Positions 1 through 11,340 of a stretch of 64,000 bases of DNA are shown piece by piece. The stretch comes from Antilocapra americana (lineage: Eukaryota; Chordata; Mammalia; Artiodactyla; Antilocapridae), in NCBI GenBank assembly GCA_007570785.1, contig ML664161.1:43313643-43377642 (forward strand). Direction: 5' to 3'. Numbering within the stretch: position 1 is the first letter of the stretch; the number at the start of each line of letters is the position of its first letter. A program made the position numbers and the translations under genes. The notes beneath the pieces are model-generated. The model was not told where the DNA came from and did not search any database. It saw nothing but the letters and a program-made list of their open reading frames with translations.

Positions 1-615
1 TACATTGTTTTAAAAGATGTGTCTCTGAAATAAGGTTATGACAATTATAATATGACTGCATACAGCTGAATACTATAATGAAAAAAAATCAGTAAATGTC
101 ATTTTTAAAAGCAAACAAGAAAATGCATTTCTTATTTGTTTTATAGGTATTGTATCTGTTTCCATGACCTCTGTCAAGCATTTATAAGGACTTGATCAAT
201 ACTTGGATCAGACATTTCATATGAGATGGGTTCCCTGAGACAGCAGACAACTTAGCATGGAGAGGGAATGCCAGTCCTCATATCACACATATGCTTTTTG
301 TGAAAGAGTATTTCAAGATAAGCACTATAACTCACTCTTAACTTTTTTAAAAAGCTCAAGTCCAAGACTCATTTGGTTTACCTACCTTGCCTTCTAGCTA
401 GGAAACCTATTATAAAGTTTATAATAGGACATCACAGTACTTCATATGAGGAGTTAATATCACCTGAAATATATCAGAATATTATAACTAAACTAAATCC
501 TTGATGTTTCTTAAACCCTCCTTTTAAATGTTTGATCTGAATTATGGCTGAAGAAGATCTATTAATATATCATCTTGCTGATAACCATTATCAAATCACC
601 TCTTTTTAAAATTTA
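1..615. other. AT-rich unique sequence flanking the L1
   Basis: No gene or recognisable repeat is seen. The sequence is AT-rich without long open frames. Its right end (about 598-615, a CCTC followed by T and A runs) resembles the sequence just beyond the other end of the L1 (7,441-7,458). That is what a diverged target-site duplication would look like. Confidence 0.5.
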
Positions 616-1103
616 ATCACTTTTTTAAATTAAATTTTTTTACCCCAAAAAACATTTTGTAACGGGGTGTGTGTAACCAATTAACAATGTTGTGATAGTT
701 TCAGGTAAACAGAGAAGGGGCTCAGCCATACATATACATGTTTCCATTCTCCCCCAAACCCCCCTCCCATCCAGGCTGGCACGTAACATTGAGCAGAGTT
801 CCAGGTGCTCTGTGAGAGGTGTTTTCAGGCTTTCCATTTTCAATATAGCAGTGTGTGCACGACCTTCCCAAAGACCTCAGTTGTGCCTTCCCCCAGCAAC
901 CATGAGTGCGTTCTCTAAGTCTGTGAGCCTCTTTCTGTTTTGTAAGGATGCTCATTTCTATCATTTCTTTTTAGAGTCCACATATAAGGGATGTCATATG
1001 AGATTTCTCCTCTGTCTGGCTTACTTCACTCAGTAAGACACTCACTAGGTCCATTCATGTTGTTGAAAATGGCCTTATCTCATTCTTTTTAATGGCTAAG
1101 TAA

Positions 1104-1108
<5 letters not shown>

Positions 1109-1143
<35 letters not shown>
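1109..1143. repeat. (AT)n microsatellite inside L1
   Basis: An uninterrupted AT dinucleotide run of about 17 units lies within the minus-strand L1 near the end of ORF2. It probably expanded from a TATATA stretch already present in the L1. It is likely to be length-polymorphic. Confidence 0.95.
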
Positions 1144-1146
<3 letters not shown>

Positions 1147-2263
1147 CACATCTTCGTTATCTTTTCCTCTGTCAATGGATATTTAGGTTGTTTCCATATC
1201 TTGGCCATCATAAAGAGTGCTCAATGAACATTGGGGAGCATGTATCTTTTCAGGCCATGTTTTTCTCTGGATATATGCCCAGGACTGGGATTGCAGGGTC
1301 ATATGGTGGCTCTATTTTTAGTTTTTTAAGAAGCCTCCATATTGTTCTCCATAGTGCATGAACCAATTTACTTTCCCACCAACAGTGCAGGCAGTGTCCT
1401 TCTCTCCACACCCTCTCCAGTATTTGTTGTTTGTAGATATTTTGATGATAGCCATACTGACCAGTGTGAGGTGATATCTCATTGTAGTTTTGATTTGCAT
1501 TTCTCTAATAACTAGCGATTTTGAACATCTTTTCATGTGCTTATTGGCCATCTGTATGTCCTCTTTAGAGAAATGTCTGTTCAGGTCTTCTCTCCATTTC
1601 TTCAGTGGGTTGTTTGTTTTGATACTATTAAGTGTTATAAGCTGTTTATAAATTTTGGAGACTAATCTCTTATCACTCACATCATTTGCCAATATTTTCT
1701 TCAAATCTGTGGGTTATTTTTTTATTTTGTTTATTGTTTCCTTTTCTGTGCAAAAGTTTTTGAGTTTAAGTAGGTACCATTTGTTTACTTTTGCTTTTAT
1801 TTCCATTATTCTGGGAGATGGATTAAAAAAGATTTTGCTGTGATGTATGTCAGGGAGTGTTCTGCCTGTGTTTTCCTCTAAGAGTTTTGTAGTGTCCAGT
1901 CTAACATTTAGGTCTTTAATCCATCTTGAGCTTATCTTTGTGTATGGGGTTAAGGAATGGTCTAGTTTCATTCTTTTACATGTGGCTGTCCAGTTTTCCC
2001 AGCACTATTTGTTGAAGAGACTGTCTTTCCAACATTGTGTAGGCGTGCCTGTTTTGTCATAGATTAAGTGACTATGGGTGCATGGGTTTATTTCTGGTTT
2101 TTCTGTCCTGTTCCATTGATCTATATTTCCATTTTTGTGCCAGTACCATATTGTTTTAAATACTGTAGCTTTATAGTATAGTCTGAAATCAGGGAGCCTG
2201 ATTCCTCCAGCTCCACTTTTATTTTCCAAGATTCCTTTGGCTATTCAGAGGTTTTTATGTCTC

Positions 2264-3113
2264 CATGAGAAATGCTGGGCTGGATGAAGCACAAGCTGAA
2301 ATCAAGATTGCTGGGAGAAATATCAATAACCTCAGATAAACAGATGATACCTTATGGCAGAAAGTGAAGAAGAGGTAAAGAGCCTCTTGATGAAGGTGAA
2401 ACAGAAGAGAGAAAAGGTTAGCTTAAATCTCAACATTCAGAAAACTAAGATCATGACATCTGGTCCCATCACTTCATGGGAAATAGATGGGGAAACAGTG
2501 GACACAGTGCTGACTTTATTTTGGGGGGTTCCAAAATCACTGCAAATGGTGATAGCAGCCATGAAGTTAAAAGACACTTACTCCTTGGAAGGAAAGTTAT
2601 GACCAACCTAGACAGCATATTAAAAAGCAGAGACATTACTTTGCCAACAAAGGTCTGTCTAGTCAAGGCTATGGTTTTTCCAGTAGTCATGTATGGATGT
2701 GAGAGTTGGACTATAAAGAAAGCTGAACACCAAAGAATTGATGCTTATGAACTGTGGTGTTGGAGAAGACTCTTAAGAGTCCCTTGGACTGCAAGGAGAT
2801 CCAACCAGTCCATCCTAAAGGAGATCAGTCCTGGGTATTCATTGGAAAGACTGAGGTTGAAGCTGAAATTCCAATACTTTGGCCACCTGATGTGAAGAGC
2901 TGACTCTTTTGAAAAGACCTGATGCTGGAAAAGATTGAGGGCAGGAGGAGGAGGGGACAACAGAGGATGAGATGGTTGGATGGCATCACTGACTCAATGA
3001 ATATGATTTGGGGTAGGCTCCATGAGTTGGTGATGGACAGGGAGGCCTGGTGTACTGCAGTTCACAGGGTCACAAAGAGTTGGACATGACTGAGCAACTG
3101 AACTGAACTGAAC
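2264..3113 (+). mobile_element. BovB (RTE LINE) 3' fragment inserted in L1 ORF2
   Basis: The stretch between L1-matching flanks (which end near GTTTTTATGTCTCC and resume at TATACAAATTTTGAG) is a 5'-truncated plus-strand BovB. It begins at ATGAGAAATGCTGGGCTGG and ends in the RTE-type short tandem tail ACTGAACTGAACTGAACT. Coding remnants of the reverse-transcriptase C-terminal part sit in two frames: 2,354-2,602, and 2,476-2,895 with VKAMVFPVVMYGCESWT and LWCWRRLLRVPWTARR. The catalytic-box region is damaged: at 2,333-2,351 a stop falls just before the DDT residues. No clear target-site duplication is visible. The insertion postdates the L1. Confidence 0.92.
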
Positions 3114-5733
3114 TTATACAAATTTTGAGACTTTTTGTTCTAGTTCTGTGAGAAATCCATTGGTATTTTGATAGAGATGGCATTGAATCTGTAGATTTCC
3201 TTGGGTAGTGTAGTCATTTTGACAATATTGATTCTTCCAATCCATGAACATGGTATATCTTTCCATCTGTTTATACCTTTTCCGATTTCTTTCATCAGCA
3301 TCTCAGTTTTCAGAGTACAGGTCTTTTGTCTCCTTGGGTAAGGTTATTCCTAGGTATTTTATTCTTTTTCATGCAATGGTAAATGGTACTGCTTCTTGAA
3401 TTTCTCTTTCTGATATTTCATTGTTAGTGTATAGAAATGCAATGGATTTCTGTGTATTAATTTTGTAACCTGAAACTTTACCAAATTCATTGATGAGTTC
3501 CAATAGTTTTCTATCTAGCATCTTTAGAATCTTCTATGTATAGTATGTCATGTCATCTGCAAGCAGTAACAGTTTAACTTCTTCTTTTCCAATTTGGATT
3601 ACCTTGACTTGTTTTTCTTCTCTGATTGCTGTAGCTAGAACTTCTAAAACTATGTTGAATAAAAGTGATGAATGTGGACATCCTGTCTTGTTTCTATCTT
3701 AAAGGGAATGCTTTCAGTTTTTTGCCATTAAATATGATGCTAGCTGTAGGTTTATCATCTACGGCCTTTATTATATTGAGGTATGTACCCTCTATGCCCA
3801 CTTTGTGAAGAGTTTTCATCATAAATCGATGCTGAATTTTGTCAGAAGCTTTTTCTGCATCTATTGAGATAATTATATGGGTTTTCTTTAATTTGCTGAT
3901 ATGGTGTATCACATTGATTGATTTTCAGATATTAAAAATCCTTGTATCCCCAGGATGAATCCTAGTTAATCATGGTGTATGATCTTTTTAATGTATTGTT
4001 GGATATGGATTGCTAGTACTTTGTTGAGGATTTTTTCATCTATGTTCATCAGTGGTATTTTGGCCTGTAATTTTCTTTTTTTTGTGGTATCTTTGTCTGG
4101 TTTTGGTATCACGGTAATGGTGTCCTCATGAAATGAATTGGGAAGTTTTCCTTCCTCTGTGACTTTTTGGAACAGCTTCAGAAGGATAGGTGTTAACTCT
4201 TCTCCAAATGTTTGAAAAAATTCACCTGTGAAGCCATCAGGTCCTGGACTTTTGTTTGTTGGGAGGTTTTTAATCACGGATTCAATTTTGGTGCTTATTA
4301 TTGGTCTGTTCATATTTTCTATTTCTTACTCTTTCAGTCTAGGGAGACTGTACCTTGCTAAGAAATTGTCCATTTCTTCCAGGTTGTCCATTTTATTGGT
4401 ATACAGTTGTTCATAGTAATCTCATATTATTCTTGGTATTTCTGTGAAGTCAGTTGTAACTTCTCCTTTTTCAATTCTAATTTTACTGATTTGAATCCTC
4501 TCCCTTTTTTTCTTGATGAGTCTGGCTAAAGGTTTATCACTCTTGTTTATCTTTTCAAAGAACCAGCTTTTAGTTTCATTGATCTTTGCAATTGTTTTCT
4601 TTGTCTCTATTTCACTTATTTCTGCTCTGATTTTTATGATTTCCTTCCTTCTACTAACTTTAGGTTTTGTTTGTTCTCCTTTCTCTAGTTGTTTTAGATA
4701 TAATGTTAGGTTGTTTATTTGAGATTTTTCTTGTTTTTGAGGTAAGACTGTATTGCTATAAACTTCCCTCTTGGAAATGCTTTTGCTGTATGCCATAAGT
4801 TTTGGACTATTGTGCTTTCATTTTCATTTGTCTCTAGGTATTTTTTAATTTCTTCTTTCATTTCATCAGTGATCCAGTGGTTGTTTAGTAGCGTATTGTT
4901 TAGCTGCCACATTTGTGTTTCTTAGAGTTTTCTTCTTGTAGTTCATTTCTAATCTCATAGTGTGATCAGAAAAGATGTTTGATGTTATTTCAATTTTCTT
5001 AAATTTACCAAGCCTTACTTTGTGCCCAGCATGTGGTCAATCCTAGAGAATTGCTAGGATTGGTTGCTTTTGAATGGAATGTTCTTTAAGTATCAGTTAG
5101 GCCCAACTCATTTAAAGCATCATTTAAGGCCTGCATTTCCTTACTGCTTTTCTATCTGGATGATCTGTCCATTGATGAAAGTGAGGTATTAAATCCTGTC
5201 ACTATTATTGCATTCCTGTCGATTTCTCCCTTTATGTTTTTTAGTATTTTCCTTACATATTGAGGTGATCCTATATTGGGTGCATATATATTTATAATTG
5301 CTATATCTTCTTCTTGGATTGAACCTTTGATAATTATATAATGTCCTTGTTTGTCTGTTATAACAGTCTTTGTTTTAAAGTCTATTTTGTCTGATATGAG
5401 TATTGCTACTCCAGCTTTCTTATGATTTCCATTTGTGTAAAATACATTCTTCAGTATTTCCTTCAGTATTACCTTCATCCCCTTAATTTCCATCTGTCAG
5501 TGTCCCTAGGTATGAAGTAGTCTCTTGAAGACAACATATATATGGATCTTGATTTGGTATCCACTCAGCCAGTCTATGTCTTTTGGTTGGTACATTTAAT
5601 CCATTTCCATTTAAGGTAAATATCAATATAAATAATCCTATTATCATTTCATTAGTTGTTTTGGGTTTCCTTTTTGTAGATTTTTTCCTTCTCTTGTGTT
5701 TCCTGCCTAGAGAAGTTCCTTTGCAATTTGTTG

Positions 5734-6599
5734 TTAAACTGGTTTAGTGGTGCTAAATTCTCTTAACTTTTGCTTGTCTGGAAAACTTTTGATTTCTCCA
5801 TCAAATCTGAATAAGAGTCTTGCTGGGTAGAATATTCTTGGTTCTAGGTTCTTTCCTTTCATCACTTGGAATATATTGTGCCATTGCCTTCTGGCTTGTA
5901 GGGTTTCTATTGAAAAATCGGCTGATAACCTTATGGATTTTCCATTGTATGGTATTTGTCTTTTTTCCCTTGTTGCTTTTAATAATTCGTCTTTGTCTTT
6001 AATCTTTGTCAGTTTGATTGCAATGTGTCTCAGGGTGTTCCTCATTGGATTTATCCTTCCTGGGACTCCCTGTGCTTCCTGGACATGGTTGACTATTTCC
6101 TTTCCCATGTTAAGGAAGTTTTCAGCTATTATCTCTTCAAATATTTTCTTGGGTCCATTCTCTCTCTCTTCATCTTCTTCTGGGACCCCTATAATGTGAA
6201 TGTTGGTGCATTTAATGTTGTCCCAGAGGTCTGTTAGGCTGTCTTAATCTTTTTTCATTCTTTTTTCTATATTCTGTTTTGCAGCACTGATATCCATCAT
6301 TCTGTCTTCCAGGTTACTTATCTGTTCTTCTGCCTCGGTTATTCTGATATTGATTCCTTTTAGCACATTGTTCATCTCTGTTTGTTTGTTCTTTAGTTCT
6401 TTTAGGTGCTTGGTAAACATTTCTTGCATCTTCTCAATGTTTGCCTCCATTCTTTTTCTGAGATCCTGAATCACCTTCACTATCATTATTCTGAGTTTTT
6501 TCTTTTTTCTGGGAATTTGCCTATCTCCATTTCATTTAGTTGTTTTTCTGGAGATTTATCTTGTTCCTTCATCTGGGACATAATCCTATTTCTTTTCAT
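5734..6599 (-). pseudogene. L1 ORF1 (RNA-binding chaperone) remnant
   Basis: L1 ORF1p is a trimeric RNA-binding protein that coats L1 RNA. A likely start codon lies at 6,597-6,599, but the frame from it stops after fewer than 40 codons. The segment at 6,244-6,486 encodes a heptad-rich, charged coiled coil (LKELKNKQTEMNNV, ITEAEEQISNLEDRM), as expected for the N-terminal half. The segment at 5,734-6,108 matches the RNA-recognition and C-terminal domains, with the LLKATREKRQIPYNGK and DKQKLREFSTTKP blocks typical of the family. Both segments are in the same frame but are separated by stops around 6,241 and upstream. The frame ends at 5,734, just upstream of ORF2. The remnant is not translatable as a whole protein. 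Confidence 0.88.
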
Positions 6600-7440
6600 T
6601 TGGGGTAGCTTTCTGTGATTGTGATATTAGTTCTAGAGGCTGATGGGATTGCAGTTCTTATTTCTTCTTTCTTCCCTCTTGTGGATGAGGATAAGAGGCA
6701 TGTGCAAGCTTCCTGATGGGAGGGACTGGCTGTTGGGGGAACTGGATCTTGCTCTGATGGGCAGGGCTGTTCTCATAAAACTTTAATCCAAATGTCTCCT
6801 GATGGATGGGACTGTGCTCTCTCCCTGTTAGTTGTCTGGCCAGAGGCACCCAGTCCTGGAGTCAGTAAGTTCCTATAGTCGGGCTATTGGCAACCTCCAA
6901 GAGGGCTCATGCCATAAGGCAACTCCCAGGACGGGTGCTGTCAGTGCTCCCTATCCCTGTGGCAGGACACTGCTGACCCACACGTCTGCAGGATATCCTC
7001 AGACACTCACAGGTAAGTCTGGCTCAGTCTCCTGTGGGGTCACTGCTACTTTCCCCTGGCTCCTGGTGTGCACAAAAATTTTTTTGTGCCCTTCAAGAGT
7101 CTTTGTTACCGCTAGTACTATGGAAACTCTGTCATCAAGTCTCGCTGACCTTCGAAGTCAGATTCCCTGGGGATTCCCAGTCTCTTGGCCGAATCCCAGG
7201 CTGGGAGCCTGATGTGGAGCCTAGAACCTTCACAACAGTATGACAACTTCTTTGGTATTATTTTTCTCCACTTTTCCCACCCAGCAGCGCTTGATTTTAT
7301 CACAGTTGTTCTCCCCCTACCATTTCATTGTGGCCTCTCTTTTGTCCTTGGATGTGAGGTATCTTTTTTTGATGGGTTCCAGTATCTTCCTAATGATGGT
7401 TGTTTGGCAGCTAGTTGCAGTTTTGGTGCTCTTCAGATGA
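6600..7440 (-). mobile_element. L1 5' UTR (internal promoter region), decayed
   Basis: This GC-richer stretch between the ORF1 start and the right end of the element resembles ruminant L1 5' UTR. Typical blocks include the TGTGCAAGCTTCCTGATGGG segment (about 6,702-6,721) and the GGGACTGTGCTC segment (about 6,808-6,819). In active copies it holds the sense RNA polymerase II promoter. Short open frames on both strands here are not considered genes. Confidence 0.75.
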
Positions 7441-10400
7441 CCTCTTAAAATATTTAAGGCAAGGAAGGAGGGAGAGTTCTTTGACCTTTGCCCTGAACCC
7501 TCTTTAAGCTTTTCCCAGCTCCATTAATTATGGAACTCTGAATCCCAAGGTTGATATAAAAGATGGAGTGAATTTAAGTTATCCACCTCTTTGTTAACTT
7601 TTGTTATCATTTTATTTTAAAGCACATTTTATGCTTAGCAAAATGTATGAGAGCAGAATGTAATATTGTGATGGTCTACAATATACATACCCACAGACTT
7701 ATCATTGTTAAACTGTTGATTGTTGAGAAAATAAGTTGAAATCATGGGGTATCATTGTATGAAATTTTGTGATTAAAGAGTGTTCCATGGAAGCTTAATG
7801 CTGAAAAAGGTTCTTGGTGACTCAACTGAATCCTAGGTGAATTTTAAACATTGGTAAAGTCAAATTTGAGGATGCCAAATTTGATTCAAAGGTCAAATAC
7901 TGAAATTTTTCCCTTTGACTGTGGAAGAAAAGGGCTTGCATAGAGTAAAGCTTGATTAGAGCAAAAGCCAATAAGTAGGAAGTATCATTTCCATGTTGTA
8001 TTCTACCCAAGAAGTGAAAACAATGCATTGAACTTTGACTATTATCAGTTATTGGTCATGACACTCTAAATGTGACTAATCTTAAATATATAACAGCTTT
8101 TTGTCTAGAGGCTTATTATATAATTTCATTCATCTCATCAGCAAATGAATATACATGAATATGAATGAATATAAATATACAGGTATGCTTCTCTCCTCTT
8201 AGTGTTACCTAATTCAATGAGAATCAAAACCAGATATAGGTTTGATGTTTGGAATTCACAGACAGTTTTTTTCAAGGCCAAGTGGAACAAGTTATGTTTA
8301 GTTTGATTTTAATCCATTTCAAAACCTAGACATCTTACAAAATGTCTGATTGTATCTTGTTTTTCCTATAGATTTCTAGAAACAGAGCTACACTTTAGGG
8401 TGGAGGGTAAATCTGCTTTCTAACAATGAGGTGTTTTTTGCTCTGGTAATCTCATTAGTCGAATTACTAGAAAATTCATATTCTGTGTCAAACTCACATA
8501 AAGCAAGTAATGACAGGTAGCGTTATATTCATGAAATGTACCTGCTTGCTGTGTATTCCTCACACAGCAGACCCAAGCTGCTTTTAGAAAACTATAACTG
8601 GTGCTTCTAGAAGGTCCTGCCATGATGACACCAGAGAAGCAGCAGCAATTCCAAAGGGGTGCCCTTTGTTGTCTTAGAGCGGCAGCCAGGTGCACTTTGA
8701 ATCCCATCCAGAGAACTCGAAGGACAAGGTAAGAAAGCTACAGTTCAAGCAAAAGAGGCAGTGGTCTAAACAAAATGGAGTTTGTCTTTCATTTCTTTAT
8801 TTTTTATCCTGCTGTCATGCCTGAGGAAGAGAGAAAAATGGATTTAAATAAAGAATCCCTCAGATTTGGTTTCCTTCTGTGTTCAGCAAAGCTAGGGAGG
8901 GGCTGCAGAAACAGCCGGGACACTGAGGTACCCTCGTACTCGGCCAGTACCAGCAGCAGATGAGGCCCTGGGCTCATTCTGCGGGAGACTGCGCTAGGAT
9001 ACAGCCAGAAACAAAATGAGGTGTCGAGGGAGAGAGGGGAAAAGACAGAGTGATGTCAACCAGACGAGGGACACTCAGAAAAGCGAGTATGTTCCCTCAG
9101 AGGTTTAACAAGCAAAGAGAGCTGGGGGGCGGTGGGGGGGGAGGGCAGAAACTATAGCCTTAAAATGATTTTAGTATCTTTTTTCCTTCATCAGGAAATT
9201 AGCACTCTGAAAGTTATGTTTTGGAGCGTGTCCTGAGGTATGCCTAAATCAGGAATGCGTTTTCATGGCTGAGTTATAAACCCATCATAATAGTGAGGGG
9301 TTAAAATCAAATACCTTCAACAGATAACCTAAAGCTACTGAAGGCTTGAAGCTTGATTAGCCCAGCTATTAAAACCAGGAGGACAAACTGTTTCTTCCCT
9401 GGATACAAAAGCTGTTAGGCTACGTCCTGACCCAGTACAAAAGTTTTCTGAATCTCTCTCCACTTTACAAAACGTCGGCTCATTGCTCCTGTCTGCAGTG
9501 AAGCTGTTTACAGCTCTGTGCTAAGTGGAAAGTTCAAATCAATTATTGTCCATTAGAGTTTAGGTATAACTGATGAAATATCCCCAGAGGAGTATTGTAA
9601 ATGTATCAAGACGTCCTTCCCCATTATAGAAATGGGGACGCATAGTGAATTACTTACTTTCTCTGTTACCCTTAATGCCTCTGAAAGGCTGCTGGGCAGA
9701 CAGAGTTTATCTTGTCTTGCTGGGATTTCAGGTAAGGACTTTACCATTTGGTGAACATGTGTAGTGAGCTGACAGAAATTCCAGGTTCCAACTACCTTTA
9801 CAGCCCCCTAAACTCCTTTGTGGACATAAGGGCCTAAGAAACAAAAGTAATCAAAGAAAACCCTAAAAATCCTTTAAAAAATGACTAAAACTGCAACCCA
9901 GAAGTTCCCTGCCATCAGGTTCTTTTAGAAATGATAAGTTTTTTGTTAATCAAGTGGGAAAAGCTTAGACCAAATTTTCAGCAAGTGACAGTAAGATTTA
10001 ATGTCCGATAAGTCACGCCAGGATGCTTTCTTTCATTAAACTAGGTCTCTGTGTCAAGCTTCAGCAGGGCAGAAAAAGAGACCCACTCACTGCTCAGGTG
10101 TAACAGAGATGACATTAATTTCCCAGAATCTGTTATTCACTAAACAGTGCTTTTCACCCAGTAAAGACCAGAACTAAGAGAAAAAAGAGGGTCGTCTGAT
10201 TTGTGATCTCTGTAACAGGAGATAGAATAGAGGTACTTGACTTTTCTTTAAAAGTTGTTTCTACTTAGTCTCTTCCCTTAGTTCTGCCCTATAGTAATTT
10301 CTGTGCCCTAGAGATCCTAAGGCTGAAATACATGTGGACTCATCTCATCCTGGGAAGGCCTGGGTACAGTATTCCTCAGGGTACTATGATTTTTCAAAAG

Positions 10401-10785
10401 CCAAAAGTGACAGAAAGGTCAAGGAGGCATCATTGTCTGATAACCTTTTCTTCCTCTATACACACAGGTGGGCAAGACACCTTTTTACTCAGAGTTGGTC
10501 CTCTTCATCTCCAATGGCTCTACTGTGGGGAAGCCACAGAATGCATTCCAGTACCATCCCACAAGCCAGTTATACTGGAGATAAGAAGCATCTTTAAACG
10601 CAGCACTGATTTCATTATTTCTTTAACTCCAAGGAGAACTCCAAAGATGTTCCTTTCTGCTGACAGCTCTGTCCGTGGTGCTAGGAAATTGGCTGGATTT
10701 CTTCCCTATGGCCCCATACTGCTTACCCCAAACTCTCCTGGGGCTTCTAGTCATCTGTCTATAGGGATGCTAATTGCTGTACAGT
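7441..10785. other. Unique non-coding stretch
   Basis: No young repeat or recognisable gene is seen in this 3.3 kb. Local points are a G-rich run at about 9,125-9,144 and several short open frames with no family resemblance. One is a 151-codon frame at 10,332-10,787 that runs into the target-site duplication of the next SINE. The sequence has moderate GC and ordinary complexity. Confidence 0.5.
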
Positions 10786-10797
10786 AAATCTAGTTGA

Positions 10798-11006
10798 GCT
10801 TCTTTGATGGCTCAGTGGTAAAGAATCTGCCTGCCAATGCAAGAGACGTGAGTTCCCTGGGTCAGGAATATCCCCTGGAGAAGGAAATAGCAACCCATTC
10901 CAGTGTTCTTACCTGGGAAATCCCACGGACAGAGGAGCCTGGTGGGATACAGTCCATAAAATCGCAAGAGTCAGACATGACTTACCAACTAAGCAAAAGA
11001 AACAAC
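10798..11006 (+). mobile_element. Bov-tA SINE with 12-bp target-site duplication
   Basis: A tRNA-Glu-derived head (GGCTCAGTGGTAAAGAATC) is followed by the Bov-A body (GAGAAGGAAATAGCAACCC, GACAGAGGAGCCTGGTGGG). It ends in an A-rich tail. Perfect direct repeats AAATCTAGTTGA at 10,786-10,797 and 11,007-11,018 mark the insertion, so the boundaries are exact to a base or two. Confidence 0.96.
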
Positions 11007-11119
11007 AAATCTAGTTGAAGTGAAAACCAAGTTTCTAGGATATTTATTGGGTCAGATTTTCTTCTGGGTAAGTCAGGGGATGAGAGATTTCGTGTTGTTT
11101 TCCACCTTGATCTAGGTAG

Positions 11120-11326
11120 ATACATGTGCGCATGCTCAGTCATGTCCGACCCTTTGAGACCCCATAGACAGCAGCCCCCCAGGCTCCTGTGTCCATGGAA
11201 TTTCCCAAGCAAGAATATTGCAGTGGGTTGCCATTTCCTTCTCCAGGGTATATTCCTGACCCAGGGATTAAACTTTGGTCTCCCACACTGCAGATGGATT
11301 CCTTACCACTGAACCACTAGGGAAGT
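11120..11326 (-). mobile_element. Bov-tA SINE, minus strand, 14-bp target-site duplication
   Basis: The plus strand reads the reverse complement of the SINE: CATGTCCGACCCTTTGAGAC on the left and a tRNA-like CCTTACCACTGAACCAC end on the right. Perfect direct repeats CTTGATCTAGGTAG at 11,106-11,119 and 11,327-11,340 flank it. It lies only about 100 bp from the plus-strand copy at 10,798, and the two inserted independently. Confidence 0.96.
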
Positions 11327-11340
11327 CTTGATCTAGGTAG

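Larger units (their letters stand above)
975..5660 (-). pseudogene. L1 ORF2 (endonuclease/reverse transcriptase) remnant
   Basis: In intact L1 this frame encodes the protein that nicks target DNA and reverse-transcribes L1 RNA. Remnants follow the family order on the minus strand. The endonuclease region is at about 5,150-5,660, with the family's KRHRLAEW-like start and AIINIYAPN motif. A linker follows at 4,420-4,910. The reverse transcriptase lies at about 3,480-4,400, with an [15 protein letters not shown] block near 4,210-4,270 and the catalytic ADD triplet encoded near 3,555-3,563. The C-terminal region is at about 975-2,230, including the [14 protein letters not shown] block. The C-terminal pieces at 1,318-1,704, 1,714-1,971 and 2,005-2,229 share one frame and are separated only by stops. 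The RT and endonuclease pieces lie in different frames, so indels have occurred. BovB interrupts the frame at 2,264-3,113. The upstream boundary is approximate because no clear start codon remains. Confidence 0.9.
616..7440 (-). mobile_element. Near full-length ruminant L1 (LINE-1), inactivated
   Basis: Read on the minus strand, the element runs from a 5' UTR (about 6,600-7,440) through ORF1 (about 5,734-6,599) and ORF2 (about 975-5,660) to a 3' UTR and a short A-rich tail at about 616-650. The plus strand shows the T-rich mirror of that tail. Order and content match a ruminant L1. The length is about 6.8 kb, of which some 850 bp is a later BovB insertion, leaving roughly 6.0 kb of L1. ORF1 and ORF2 both carry stops, and ORF2 also changes frame several times. 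The copy is therefore retrotransposition-dead. A long AT microsatellite has grown in the ORF2/3' region. Imperfect flanking repeats (about 598-615 and 7,441-7,458) suggest an old target-site duplication. Identity as L1 is secure; the subfamily is not assigned. Confidence 0.93.

Noticed and set aside
10332..10787. 151-codon plus-strand open frame
   Set aside because: No recognisable domain, no splice or promoter support, and a second overlapping frame is also open. It ends in the target-site duplication of a SINE.
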